A stretch of 64,000 bases of DNA. Source: Persicaria tinctoria (Eukaryota; Streptophyta; Magnoliopsida; Caryophyllales; Polygonaceae). Below, one piece after another: positions 11,546 through 23,214 of this stretch. Position numbers and translations under genes: made by a program. Positions within the stretch are counted from its first letter, which is position 1; every line of letters begins with the position of its first letter. Where the stretch lies: assembly GCA_037127255.1 (NCBI GenBank), contig JBANSL010000017.1, positions 71,300,857 through 71,364,856 on the forward strand, in the 5' to 3' direction. Below the pieces are notes generated by a model. The model was not told where the DNA came from. It did not search any database and worked only from the letters and a program-made list of their open reading frames with translations.

Positions 11546-12525
11546 CTAGAATAATCCCCGCGTCATGGCGCGATTTATAATAAATAAAATAATGAAGGTA
11601 GACTTGAAATCTTTAAGAAAATGGTAAAAATGTTAACCATAAATTTAGGCTCCATAAAAAGGTTTTTAATTAAGATATTATATTGATATAGATTATTAGT
11701 ATTGTAATTTATAAAGATTTAAATATAGATTAATAGTAGACATTAGATTTAATTCAATATTTTGAGTTAAACCCAATGGTTAGTAAACGGATAAAAAAAG
11801 AAAATTAAAAAAAAAACGTGATTGGGTGAAAAGGAGTGAAACGTGGGGAGGCTGCCACGTAAGCGTAAGGTATTCTGAATTAAGTAATTATATAGATATA
11901 GATATAGATAGTTAGTACATAAACGTGAGTTAAGCCTAATGGATATATTAGATTGAATTCAATGTTTTGAATTAAGCCCAATTGTTAGTAAATATGTTAA
12001 GAATAAAAGAGAATGAAGGATTAAAAAAAATTAATGGAAAAAAGAGAATTTTAGAAATAAACAAATCAAGGAAAAAAACATAATTGGTCAATATTTCAAA
12101 AACTCCTCTAAGATTGACACGTAAGCAAAGTTTTCTAAATTAAGGTTATATATAGATGTTTTGAATTAAGCCCAATTGTTAGTAAATATGTTAAGAATAA
12201 AAGAGAATGAAGGATTAAAAAAAATTAATGGAAAAAAGAGAATTTTAGAAATAAACAAATCAAGGAAAAAAACATAATTGGTCAATATTTCAAAAACTCC
12301 TCTAAGATTGACACGTAAGCAAAGTTTTCTAAATTAAGGTTATATATAGATTGTTAGTAAATATGTTAAGAATAAAAGAGAATGAAGGATTAAAAAAAAT
12401 TAATGGAAAAAAGAGAATTTTAGAAATAAACAAATCAAGGAAAAAAACATTATTGATCAATATTTCAAAAACTCCTCTAAGATTGACACGTAAGCAAAAT
12501 TTTCTAAATTAAGGTTATATATAGA
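11546..12525 (-). mobile_element. Helitron with three extra copies of its 5' end
   Basis: On the minus strand the left edge ends CGCGCCATGACGCG (hairpin), a short spacer and CTAG followed by T, the standard Helitron 3' terminus. The other end begins TCTATATATAACC after A, the standard 5' terminus. The first unit, with the hairpin, runs to about 11907. Three further segments ending at about 12157, 12351 and 12525 each carry the 5' terminus (plus-strand TTAAGGTTATATATAGAT) joined to internal sequence. The segments share AATAAAAGAGAATGAAGG and CTCCTCTAAGATTGACACG. No transposase; a non-autonomous element. Confidence 0.75.
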
Positions 12526-12839
12526 TTAAATGATAAAATAAATTAATGAAAAAAAGATGAAAAAGAATGAAATTTAGTTATTGTTTGAAATTCCTAAAAT
12601 TAAGCTACGAAATAACACATCAACAAAAATTATTACGGAGTATGTTTTAAAAGTTTATATAAATAGATTTATAGATATACATCATAAACCGTACTAATCA
12701 ACCACATTCTTTTTAATTTACATTATAATCAATTAATCATAACACAATTGGTATTTACCAAAAAAAAAAATCATAACACAATTGGAATCCAAACACACCC
12801 TTAAAGGTTCTCCCTAATCCTTTTAGCAGGCTCTCCCTA
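12526..12839. other. A+T-rich spacer
   Basis: Very A/T-rich DNA with poly(A) runs. No open frame, repeat end or other feature recognised. Confidence 0.5.
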
Positions 12840-13114
12840 ACATGCCCCATTCTTAAACGGGCCGGGCCTTGAAAAAATATTGATCGGCCCATAATGACTA
12901 ATCAATAAAATCTCAACAGTTCCAAATTACATCACATCCGTCCGATCTAGGGCTTGTCAGCTCCATCATCCTCCCATCTCCACTTTATAAACTACCCGAA
13001 TACCTTCGTCACTGTCATCTTGGATCGCTCTTTGCGTACACTCAATCCCGGTTTTTAGATTTTACCTTTGAAGCCTTTTTAATTTCTGATTCATTTGTGT
13101 TGTGCGATTCAGCG
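12840..13114 (+). promoter_or_regulatory. Promoter-like region of duplicated locus, copy A
   Basis: Carries GGGCCGGGCC and CGGCCCATAATG (site II/GCCCA-like boxes common in plant housekeeping promoters), then CTTTATAAAC (TATA box at 12986-12990). About 125 bp of pyrimidine-rich leader precede the ATG at 13115. The arrangement looks like a genuine plant promoter and 5' UTR. Copy B lacks it, because its upstream side is replaced by an LTR remnant. Confidence 0.45.
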
Positions 13115-14809
13115 ATGGTTTTAGGTCATGTGATGAGTACTAAACTGCAACAATATGATGGAGGCAAAATCCAATCCATGATTCGTATGTATTTAAGTCT
13201 CTGATGATTTCGCATCTGCCTCTTTTTTAGCTTTCCTGTTTCGCTGTTTTGATTTCGAATTTGTTCTAGATTTCTTCCGAATCTGTGGAGAATTGAGATG
13301 ATGAGCCTTATTTGGTCCGTGTTTCTGAATTTACCGTGACCGACTACTTTTAACCAATCTCTGATCTTCTCTCCTGTTTTCCGTATTGAATTTCTTCCAT
13401 CTGGGGCTCAATGATTTATTGCCTTCAATGGCGATATACGCTATTCTGATATTTCACATCATGAGCTGAAATTTTTATGTTTTCTGAGAGCCATTGCACT
13501 TCGTTTTCAGCTTTTCCGGCATAAAAATTTCATTTTTGTGCCTTTGTTTTCCGTATTGAAAATTGGAAGGTAAACTGAACGAAGTTGATGAAAATTAACC
13601 TGATTTTCCAATCTCTGCTGGTTTTCGAAGTTGATGAAAATTAACCTGATTTTCCAATCTCCGCTGGTTTTTTTGCTTGTTAATTTACAGTTGCAAAATC
13701 ACCCCCACCCCTACCGATGAGCAACGAGAGGGTTGGTAAGAGCTGCCGCCATTTGTATATAGAGAATTGAATCTGCGGATGTTTAAGACACAATTTACGA
13801 CAGGCCTCGTCACCTAGCATAGATTCGGAATTGTGGAAGGATGTAAACGAATCTATGATCCGACCGACTGAGGTGCGGGCGTGCGGCCAACTAAGGGTAA
13901 GTTTAAAGGGCTACTTGGGGTGGGATACTAGGAGTTTTTATGAATAAAAAATTAGATGGGTTCAAGATCCCTCTATATGGATACTTGGGTTAGTATTCTT
14001 CAAGTATTCCATTGGCATCAAGAAGGGGCCACGTGTCAACCCGGGAGAGGAGGGATATTGTACGGCAATGATTTATTGGGCTGGACGGTTGAGATATAAG
14101 TTGTTGGGTGATTTTTTTAAGTAGAAAATTCAATTTTTGGCATTGAAAATGTAAATTTTGTTTTTTATAAAAATAACCAAAATATTATATTTATTTTTCT
14201 CTATAAATAGACATTAATTTTGAATATGTTTGATTAAATTTAAAAAAAATTATTTGTTCAAATCCAATTATATGTAATAATACCTTAAAATATTTTTTAC
14301 TTATATTTCATTAAATTTGACTATTAGTAATAATTATCATTTGAAAAATTCTAATATTGTTTAAAAAATATAAAATATTTGATATATGGTAACAATTTTC
14401 ATGATTTATCTACAAATATGGTTATATATGTAGTCATCGAGTTAGTTTATAAATAATAAATAATATTAATTTCTGAACAATATTTTTTTTAGAATTTTTT
14501 TATGAATAATATTTTTAAAAGAGATTTATTTTTTTTGGTGCAAATGAAAATGAGTTGAGAGGTGTATAATCGTAAATTGATTTGTTAGAAAATGATGAAA
14601 ATATTTCTTGATAAACAAGGCTTAAATGCCTAGGCCTGTGGTGAATTGTGTCTTAAACGTCTACAGAAATTGTCTACGATGGTGCTGAGGACGAATTCAC
14701 TTTAGTTAAAGACAACATGAAGTCATTCCAATGTAATCGACTCAACGAAAAATAAGTTATGACTGGCTTGCTAGCCGATTTGCAATGTTATGTTTTAATT
14801 AGTAGTTAA
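13115..14809 (+). pseudogene. Duplicated locus copy A, unrecognised, probably non-coding or broken
   Basis: A short first exon (13115-13184, starting MVLGHVMSTKLQQYDGG) ends at a GTATGT donor. An acceptor (TTTACAG, ends 13690) opens a second exon reading LAKSPPPLPMSNERVG in phase, after which the frame fails. Intron sequence from about 13225 and exon 2 match copy B (21825-22680) closely. A 46 bp segment with GAAGTTGATGAAAATTAACC is repeated in tandem at about 13580-13672. Near 14667 an exon-like stretch reads IVYDGAEDEFTLVKDNMK. I do not recognise the protein. A Helitron interrupts the locus at 14810 and a CACTA element at 17005. Confidence 0.4.
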
Positions 14810-16858
14810 CTAGTCCTATACCCGTACTATGCATGGATTCAACAATTATACTTATTTCAAAATCGTGTCTATAAAAATCAATATAATATTAGATTATACT
14901 ATTATTAAAATACTAAATGTTTGAAAAAAAAGTTATCCATACAATCGTATACTAATATGCGAAAAAATTCTCTTCCTTAAAGAAACTTTTTTTTGGTCAA
15001 AAGCAAATTCAATAGGCTTGAAAACATAGTTATTAAAACAAAATCTATTTAATAACCATTCAAATAAATTTTGTTTTTTATTTTGTTGTTATAAAGTGTC
15101 AATATTTAATTTGATTAGTGAAATAATATGTTTTGCTAAAAATATTATGTCATTAAAAATAAATATTTTTCATTTATTAAAATTATTAAAATCATAGAAA
15201 CAACAATTATTATTCTTTATAACTTCATTTTCAAATTCTGGTAAGAGAACTTCATTTAAATTATAACTTAAAACTAATAAATACGATAGAGAATAAAATT
15301 ATATTTTTTGGACATTAAATATATCTAGAAAATAAGTGTTTTGATATCAATATAATAATAAAACATATCAATATCAATCATAGTTCTAATTTTATTGCTT
15401 TTTCTAACCTATACCTTTGGGGCATAGGTTGAACATCCATATTAAGGAATATTTTTTAAATATTAAATATTTTAAACTATTTCTAAATAGATTTCTTAGT
15501 GTCAATGCATTAGATTTAAGGAATTTTTTTTCTAATATGGTTTCTTACCCTATGACCTTAGAGTAGACCTGTCAAAACCCGACTTGACCCGGTTGACCCG
15601 ACCTGTTAGCCCAAAAAATTCTGGGTCAAGACTTGGAAATTTTGACCCAGAAATTTTTTCGACTCGAACCTGAAAACCCGGTAATTTTTCAGGTCATCTG
15701 GGTTTCGACCCAGTAACCGGATTGGCCCGATAATTTTGACCTGATTCACCCGATTGATTTATAATTAAATATGATTAGTTTTTTTATGGAGATTCCAATT
15801 TATTACATTTCATAATTACAATCACTTGATTTTTCATTTTCAAATCAACTTTTATATTTATTTGTATTGTTTAATACTACATTCGATCGATAGTATTTGA
15901 TTTTTGATCTTTCATCACATTTGTTATGAAAATAAAAACTTTAAAAAATATTAAAATATTAAAAACAATTCTATACTTATTAAAATTATTTCAAAATTAC
16001 CAAAGCATGATTTTTTTTAATTTATAAAAGAAAAAATTGACAAATCCGAAATCGACCCAAAACTGGGTCTAACTCGAGTTCAAGTCAACCCGGATCTACC
16101 CGGGTCCCGTTTTACCCGAAATCCGAAATGATCCGACCCGAATTATCCGATTGACAGGTCTACCTTAGATTCATATGATAGAAAAATTGATGATTTTAAG
16201 CTGAGGAAAAAAAATGCATGGGATGATAGATGTCACATTCTTTTTGCATAGACTACAGTACTACACAATAAAGATCGATCTTATTGGTTTATGTCTTTTG
16301 CGTAATATAACCAAGATATATAGAACTGATGGTGTTTATTCTCAAGAATAAATATAGTAAAAAGTGTTACAATTTGTCATGCTTATTTTTGTAAAGTAAA
16401 ATTAGATTATTAACATCTTTGAATACATGCATAAATTTAAAATGGGATATCTGAAAATAAAAATAATAAAAAAGTGTGTTGATACATAATATTTAATGAG
16501 AATATTAAAATGTTTAATAGCAATAAAAAACAATAAAATAATGTGAAAATATTAGATATAAAAAGTGTAATTTTTAAACAAAAAAAAGTGCGTTTTTTAG
16601 CAAGGAAAGTATCTTCTAGTGGCATATTAAAATCATTTACACATAAAATAATGATACATTATGGACGCAAAATATTTTCAAAATAGAAAGTGTGGTTAGT
16701 GATTGTTAAAATCAGAAAAAAAGAAAAAAAGATTGTAATATATATGTGGCACAACATTTACGCATGGAAAAAAAAATTGATAGACAAGATGGGCGGGAAA
16801 ATTTGTAACCAGAGCGCGACACGTGACAATTCAGCTTCTACTTTAGTATTGTTTAGGA
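14810..16858 (-). mobile_element. Non-autonomous Helitron, 2.05 kb, boundaries fixed by paralogous empty site
   Basis: On the minus strand it begins TCCTAAACAATAC after A and ends with an imperfect hairpin (CCATGCATAGTACGGG), TATAGGA, then CTAG followed by T. Copy B at 24825-24845 reads AGTAGTTAATTTAAG without interruption, placing the insertion exactly between A and T of the host, the Helitron target. No transposase is encoded; content is A/T-rich filler plus a hAT MITE at 15564-16162. Confidence 0.8.
15564..16162. mobile_element. hAT-type MITE nested in the Helitron
   Basis: The ends are TAGACCTGTCAA and TTGACAGGTCTA, a perfect 12 bp inverted repeat. They are flanked by CCTTAGAG (15556-15563) and CCTTAGAT (16163-16170), an 8 bp target duplication with one mismatch, as for hAT elements. 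Subterminal DNA is rich in GACCCGG/CCGGGTC motifs in both orientations. 599 bp, no coding sequence. Being inside the Helitron, it either inserted later or was carried in. Confidence 0.85.
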
Positions 16859-17004
16859 TTTAAGGGGTAATCCTCCTTATAATTATAATGAGGTGGATGT
16901 GTGTATTTTTTCAGCCGGAAGACTTGACATGTTTATGTCAAGTTTGATTGTAATTTCATCTTTTTGTGTCAATATATAATAAAGTGGTAATTTCCTTATG
17001 AAGG
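16859..17004. other. Host DNA of copy A between Helitron and CACTA element
   Basis: Resumes the sequence shared with copy B: TTTAAGGGGTAATCCTCC and TTATAATGAGGTG match 24834-24865. It ends with the AGG target site of the CACTA element. Confidence 0.6.
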
Positions 17005-17370
17005 CACTACAGGAAAAACATACCCTTTTTGACGCTTTTAAAGACCATTCTCGACGCTTTATAGCGTCGAAAAAATCAATTTCGACGCTTTAAGAAAGCG
17101 TCGGTATTTTTGGCGTCACGAATGACAATCTGCCATTTTCGACATGAAATAATGTCGGGGCCCATTTCGACGCCTAAAAGCGTCGAGATTGGCATGTCAT
17201 TTGCGACACCCTAGGGCGTCGAAAATGGCTTATGTCACTTCTTTACCTCCCAACCATTTTCGACACCCTAGGGTGTCGAAATTGGCACATATATTTATTT
17301 ATTAATTTATTTCTCCTCTTTTTAAAACTAAAACATTAATTAGACAAAAACATTAACCAAAGCATAAACC

Positions 17371-17372
<2 letters not shown>

Positions 17373-17446
<74 letters not shown>
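17373..17446. repeat. (AT)n microsatellite
   Basis: An uninterrupted alternating AT tract of 74 bp near the left end of the CACTA element. Confidence 0.97.
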
Positions 17447-17448
<2 letters not shown>

Positions 17449-17682
17449 TTGATAAGCCACATATGTTACGGTTTAGGAAGTAATCTGCATTAATTAGGCA
17501 AAAGGTTTTTAGCATTTAGGAAGTAAAACAAAATTTAATTTAGCATTTAGGAAATAAATAAAAGACACATGTGATGTAACATCCGTTAACAAATCCACTA
17601 TATATCAGGGTGTTGAAATTAGGCACTTGTAAAATCTATAATTGCAGCAGCTTCTTTCCCACGTTTCTCCAGTGCAGTTACT

Positions 17683-19967
17683 TCACTTGAATCTAATGGC
17701 ACCATAAGAAGCCTCCCTCATTCCTTGCTGCACTAAGAGACACACGTATCTGTGTATACAAAAACACCTTACATTATAAAACTAAAAATCTATCAAGATA
17801 CAGAGAGAGAGAGAGACTGATATCTGTTAACCATACGATACATACCCAATGTAAATTAGCCTGGTTTCTCTCAATTTTGTTGACGGCGACGACGAAAAGT
17901 AGGCATTTGTTTATAAAACACTACAATTTCCCAACAAAACAAAATTTAGGAAGTGATCAATATAAAACAGTGCAAACTGTTTCCACTCTCCTTACCACAT
18001 ACAAATAGTAGTGCTATGCCTGAAAATATATATAACGTTTGCAATCATTTGTTTATTTATCTTGAATTGAAGTTATCCCAAAGGCGAAACCCTTGTTTTC
18101 AAAGATATTTCGAAGGTGTGAAAAACAAGAAAAGTGAAGCATTTGACTAAGAAATCTGGTAATATATGAAAGACATCTCGCTTAGGGATTTCATTAACTG
18201 AAAGTGAAGACTGCAATTTCAGCTACTTACAGTGTACAGTTGGATTTATAAACCTGCAAATAAGACAAGTGAAGTGCAGTTGAACCATGATCAGATTTAT
18301 ATTAGTCATACATCAACAATAACAAATAAAGTACGGATTCAGCGTGATACCTTAATTTTCCTAAATCCAAAAGAAGAGGTGATTGATGAGAGACAGTTTA
18401 AACCAATGAAGTATAGATCCTTGTTCATAAGATCCTTGTTCATCTAGCTGAAGCAGAAAATTTAAATCAATGAAGTATAGAAGCTCTGGTACTTGATAAT
18501 CAAATATAACATACATGGGCAATGAGCTCATGGTCCCACTTGACTGAAAATTGGTTGCGAAGATATCAATTGTGATCAAACACTCCCACTTAACTGAAAT
18601 CGGGGGAAAAAAAGAAGACAATCTCAGCTGTGATGAAGGGAACAACAAGTAACCAATTTAACTGCATCAAATCAGCTCCAATAAGAAGTCTTCAATTTAT
18701 GACAGCACGAATGATTATACCAACATGAAAACTATAACATTTCCCATCATTTGTTTATTTATCTTGAGTTGAAGTGATCACTTCATTCACTTGCATCATG
18801 GCTCATTATAGAAAGAGTCGCACCCCTCTCTGATGAAAAATTGTCCATAAGTAGTTAGATTGCATCATGTCATAACCCATTTGAGGAAAATCTGTAATTC
18901 TCACATCATTTACCCTCTCACTATTGTAAGGGCTATTTCACTACTGTAAAGAACAAACAAACTAACCTGGTTTCATGCACATTTAGATTGCCCCTTGATT
19001 TCCTATGTGAGGCTCAAAAGGGCCATTATCATTGCACAATAGTGGTGTTATACCCACCTGCTAAAACAAAAATAGACTATCTGCATTTGAGCTGAAGAAT
19101 CAGGATAACTGAAATAGTGAACTCTATAACATAAATGGCCTTAACTTGAAACTTAGAACAATAATGAAGCAAAACAAAAGTAAATGCGCTATAATATTCA
19201 AATTGACAATATACCTCGTGTGAAGCCAGTGCCTTTGAGAACTAGAACAACAATGAAGAATAACTAAAGCTTGATTAGAAATTCAAATTGCACACAGCGC
19301 AAGTAATTTCAATGCGCTATAATATTCAAACTGCGTGGAAAATTTAGAAATTCTAAATTGACAATATACCTCATGTGAAGCCAGTGCCTTTGAGAAGCTT
19401 ATTATAAATGAATAGCCTCTAGATGCAACCTCAAAAGAGCGACTCAGTTTAAAAAGCAGCTACAAAGTTCAATAATCAAACGAGAAAGAAAATAATTACC
19501 AAATAACTCCAAAAAGAACAAAACAAAGAGCAGGAAGTCAAAAAGTACTGAAGAATGATCCAAGTTCAACACAACTATGAGCTGGTTCTTTGATATTAAA
19601 ACCACTTTCCATTCAGAATATACAGCTTATTGCATGAATAACTTCCTACCAATTTCTTGCAATGAGTAAAATTTCTTGGAATCGAGGGGATTCTTTGATA
19701 TTAATAGTTAAGAAACTTAATGATGCCCAAATCATTTGACGTTTGTGCCAGGGCAATGTACAATAATAAAAATATACAAAATCAGAAACATGAACAAGCA
19801 AACTATAAATATCAAGCAAGTAGTTTAAATGTACCTTAAAATCTTCAACAGATGATAAGGATTTCCACAAATCAGGGTCGGAAATTGTTTGGTCGAGCAA
19901 TAAAACCTTCAAAGTTTCCAAGTATAGCGTTAATTCGTCGCATAGATCCAATTTCATAAGATCAATC
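17683..19967 (-). pseudogene. Gene portion of unknown function inside the CACTA element, three in-phase exons
   Basis: Three minus-strand exons have canonical splice sites and join without frame change: 19967-19835 (IDLMKLDLCDELTLYLETLK ... SVEDFK), 19459-19370 (LLFKLSRSFEVASRG ... KALASHE) and 17727-17683 (QGMREASYGAIRFK, then stop). They would encode the last 88 or so residues of a protein. The first of these exons is amphipathic and Leu-rich. I do not recognise the family. A frame at 20635-20370 (MPPLTYRSFETPKIEG...) with a GTATGT donor could be a first exon, but its phase does not fit directly. Either the element's own second gene or a host fragment picked up by the transposon. Confidence 0.45.
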
Positions 19968-20807
19968 CTAAAAAATACACAGGATCTCAGAAAGAATCAC
20001 TTAATTTGTTGAATTCCTTTAGCAACTACTAATTAGTGAGAATCAATATGACGCAAGCAATTGTTTGATCACCGGATGAAGATAATCGAGGCAAATACAA
20101 TAAGAAACAGGTTAGTAATATCCAGAAGGTACAAAATTCTTTGAAAATTGGGAGACAACTCAATCTTATAAGCATCGATCCGGCTATTGAACACAACATG
20201 GTTGATTCTAGTGGATTTTTTGGTATGTCATACTCGATTACCAATAGAAATCGCAAGCGAGGGTTTCCGAACACAACGCGATAACTTTAGGGTTCCTGAA
20301 GACTACGAGATCTGAAGACAATGAGAGAGAGGATTACCGTAGGTGAGGGACGTGAGGGAGAGGAACATACTTGAGACGAACGGAGAGGGACGACGGATGT
20401 GAACCTCGAATTTGCCTTCAACCTCCTGATTTGAGAAATTGATTTGCCTCCAACCTCCTGATTTGCGAAATTGACTCGCCTCCAACCTCCTAATTTGAAC
20501 CTGTATCTCGAATTCGCCTCCAAATATCTCGACCGCCTCCAACACAGGTGAGAAATCAAACCTCCTGATGGTGTCTGAGTCGGGAGGACCTTCAATCTTA
20601 GGGGTTTCGAAGCTTCTGTACGTAAGAGGGGGCATGGTGTTCGAGTCGGGCGCAACTGGTGGTGGTTAAATATTTTACTCGAACCATTCTCGACGCCCTA
20701 TGATGTCGATAATGTGTCAATCTCGACAGTTAAACATGTCGAAAATTTTCGACAACTTAATGCGTCGAAAATTATCGACGGTATTGAAAAGCGTCGAAAC
20801 TGTAGGG

Positions 20808-21444
20808 AGGGTTTACGCTAAGTATAATTGTTAGGTGTTTAATGATCACCTGCTTCATAGTGTGTTTTAATCTCTTTGGCAAATTGCATAAAATATCACG
20901 ATCTTTAGGTATAGTTCACTCGGTGACACAAACTTAAAAAAATAAAAAAAAATTAGTGGAGTACTTATATGATTTTTTTTTTAAAAAATAAAAATTAAAA
21001 AGGCAAAATCGGTGCAGTTGAACGGGGAGATGTCGAAGAATGAGGGAGAAAGGTTGAAACAGAGAGGAGATTAAGAAGCGCATATTTCACTCTTCAACTT
21101 GGGATTCAACATTGATCCAACCAATAGATTACACAAACTTGAAAGTTATTTAACTTGAATATATGATTTGTCCGAGGCCTATTCTTTAGTTTGAATGCAT
21201 TTTAAGTGGATTGAACGTTATTGATATGATAGGTCCTTGAAGGAGAAACCAATATTTTACCTACTTCGGTCTCTTTGAATGATCGATTCACACCATCTAC
21301 AGTTAGGAGGGCGCCTAAATAAGTCTCTGTGTTTCCCCATCATCTATGATTTGTCTAATATGAAGGTCGTTATTTCATACTAATAGTATGATTCACGCTA
21401 GTCAACAAAGTAGTTTGTCATCCAAATAATAATCTTTATTTAAA
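20808..21444. other. Host DNA of copy A and unclassified spacer
   Basis: From 20811 to about 20960 it follows copy B (GATCACCTGCTTC, TTTAATCTCTTTGG, GCATAAAATATCACGATCTT), matched at 24912-24948 and 30279-30330. The rest, to 21444, shows no gene or repeat ends. Confidence 0.5.
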
Positions 21445-21800
21445 AAAAATGACAAGATTATGGCGCCAAAGAAAAAGAGGAAACCGTTACGCTCTGATAC
21501 CATTTGAACAATCAAAACAATCAGAAAACGTGGAAATCTGTGAAATCAGTCGGATTGAACAAAATGGAGTAACAACTCCATCAAACAAGATCAGAGAGTT
21601 TGTTGCAGAGAGAAATCTAAAATCTGTTTTTCCCGCTCAACATCAACATGTTTATATTCTGTTGCTCCTAACTGCACAAGGGAAAATTACCATTTTGCCC
21701 CTGAGGTTTTAGCCTAATGTCGAGGGAGAGTATCTGGATATGGATCAATGTATACTCTCATACACATAAATAACTACACTACAACTATCCCTGATGACAC
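21445..21800 (-). mobile_element. Remnant of an LTR retrotransposon (LTR end and PBS)
   Basis: The minus strand reads TGGTATCAGAGC at 21502-21491, the primer-binding site complementary to initiator methionine tRNA used by copia elements, directly preceded by an LTR-like end that extends right to about 21800. Almost nothing of the internal region is left. It stands where copy A has its promoter and first exon, so it probably removed or displaced the 5' part of copy B. The outer boundary is not defined. Confidence 0.45.
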
Positions 21801-21824
21801 GTTGATAAGGCAGAAGCGTGCCTC

Positions 21825-22680
21825 CTTCCTGCCTCTTTCTTTTTAGCTTTCCTGTTTCTCTATTTTGATTTCGAATTGGTTCTAGATTTCTTCCGAATCT
21901 GTGGAGAATTGAGATGATGAGCTTTATTTGGTCCGTGTTTCTGAATTTACCAATCTCTGATCTTCTTCTTCCAGTTTCGACTTTCAATTTGATGGTTCCT
22001 CTCTTGTTTTCCGTATTGACTTTCTTCCATCTGTGGCTCAATGATTTATTGCCTTCAACGGCGATATACGCTATTCTGATATTTCACATCATGAACTGAA
22101 ATTTTTTATGTTTTCTGAGAGTCATTACACTTCGATTTCATCTTTTCCGGGATAAAAATTTCATTTTTGGTGTCTTTGCTTTGTTTTCCGTATTGAAAAT
22201 TGGAAGGTAAACTGGACGAAGTTGATGAAAATTAACCTGATTTTCCAATCTCTGCTGTTTTTTTTTTGCTGTTACAGTTGCAAAATCACCCCCCAACGAG
22301 AGTACCTAGGCAATGACAGGGCTGGTAAGAGCTTCCGCATTTGGATATATGGGATTGGAAATCTGTACTCTTCAACCAAGTACAGATCCAATTCTCTATA
22401 TGCAAATGGCGCAGCTCTAACATTGGAAGTGAAACCGAACGAAGTTGATGAAAATTAACCCGATTTCCCAATATCTGCTGTTTTTTTTTTTGCTTGTTAA
22501 TTTACAGTTGCAAAATCACCACCACCCCTACCGATGCAATCTACACCATCTTATGCGGGTGTGATCAACTCAAAGGATCGGCCGAGCAAGTACTGGAGGA
22601 GTTCGCTGAGGAGGTCTTCATGAAGCTTGAACTCTGCACATGGCATTGCAACAAATTAAAGTTGAGAAAACGGTAGCTAG
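21825..22680 (+). pseudogene. Duplicated locus copy B, 5' part
   Basis: Matches copy A from TTTAGCTTTCCTGTTTC onward, including TTCTTCCGAATCTGTGGAG and GAAGTTGATGAAAATTAACC. The acceptor TTTACAG before TTGCAAAATCACC is conserved at two positions, because the intron end and exon start are repeated (near 22276 and 22507). After the second acceptor one frame reads LAKSPPPLPMQSTPSYAG to a stop; another reads GCDQLKGSAEQVLEEFAEE. Not a recognised protein. No first exon is present. Confidence 0.4.
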
Positions 22681-22863
22681 TAAATAGACCTTGGGGGAGT
22701 TTGCTAACTGTAGAGGGGGTAACGTTTCCCTTCCGCATCAACCTCCATCTTCTCGATCGCCGCTGCTGTATCTGAATCTAGTGATTTTCATCTTTCTCAT
22801 CTTTTGAAATTGAATCGGTTTCTGATAGTGTTTTGTTTTCTTTAGTCGGAATGATTTAAGTTA

Positions 22864-22977
22864 ATGTCGAATCGGCGGTGGATCAATGCAGATAGTGTGT
22901 ATCGGCGTGTGATGAGCGGTCAAAAAATCGCATTCACAACGCCGAAAGTGTTGCCTGCGAAATTAATCTCAGGGAAG
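22864..22977 (+). pseudogene. Exon-like frame of unknown protein in copy B
   Basis: Thirty-eight codons from an ATG (MSNRRWINADSVYRRVMSG, then QKIAFTTPKVLPAKLISGK) end exactly at a donor, GGGAAG/GTGGGC. It has a basic, coding-like composition. I do not recognise it, and no continuing exon is visible before the solo LTR at 23215. Confidence 0.3.
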
Positions 22978-23214
22978 GTGGGCGGTTGAGGTTCATCTAA
23001 CTCTATTGGATTCTCAACAATCATCTTCTTTACAGTTTTCCTTCAATTTCACCTCCGCAAAATTTATTGAATCACTCAAGTTTAATTAGGGTTGGGCCGT
23101 TTTCAAGTTGGTAATTTTTTGATTGAATGTGAATTCGGGGTCGACCAGTGTGGAGCAAAGCAGCCATAAGTGTGTATTGGCATGTGAAAATGGTCAATAT
23201 CAATGATTCATATG

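Larger units (their letters stand above)
17005..20807. mobile_element. CACTA (En/Spm) element, 3.8 kb, non-autonomous
   Basis: The left end is CACTACAGGAAAAAC. The right end reads ACTGTAGGG, one base off the complement of the left end. AGG flanks both sides (17002-17004, 20808-20810), the 3 bp CACTA target duplication. Both subterminal zones are packed with TTTCGACGC/GCGTCGAAA motifs in alternating orientation (17030-17290, 20690-20800), the usual transposase-binding arrays. No TNP2-type transposase is visible. The interior holds an (AT)n tract and, on the minus strand, exons of an unrecognised gene. Copy B has related host sequence without this insert. Confidence 0.85.

Noticed and set aside
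11908..12525. Regularly repeated units suggesting a CRISPR-like or satellite array
   Set aside because: Units are 170-250 bp, carry Helitron 5' termini and belong to a eukaryotic transposon; no spacers.
13115..13202. A small peptide gene of 29 codons
   Set aside because: The frame crosses a good GTATGT donor, and the first exon is better read as spliced to the acceptor at 13690; no evidence that the short peptide is made.
21462..21506. A short frame reading MAPKKKRK, like a nuclear localisation signal
   Set aside because: It ends after 14 codons, and the bases are the PBS region of an LTR remnant. Coincidence.
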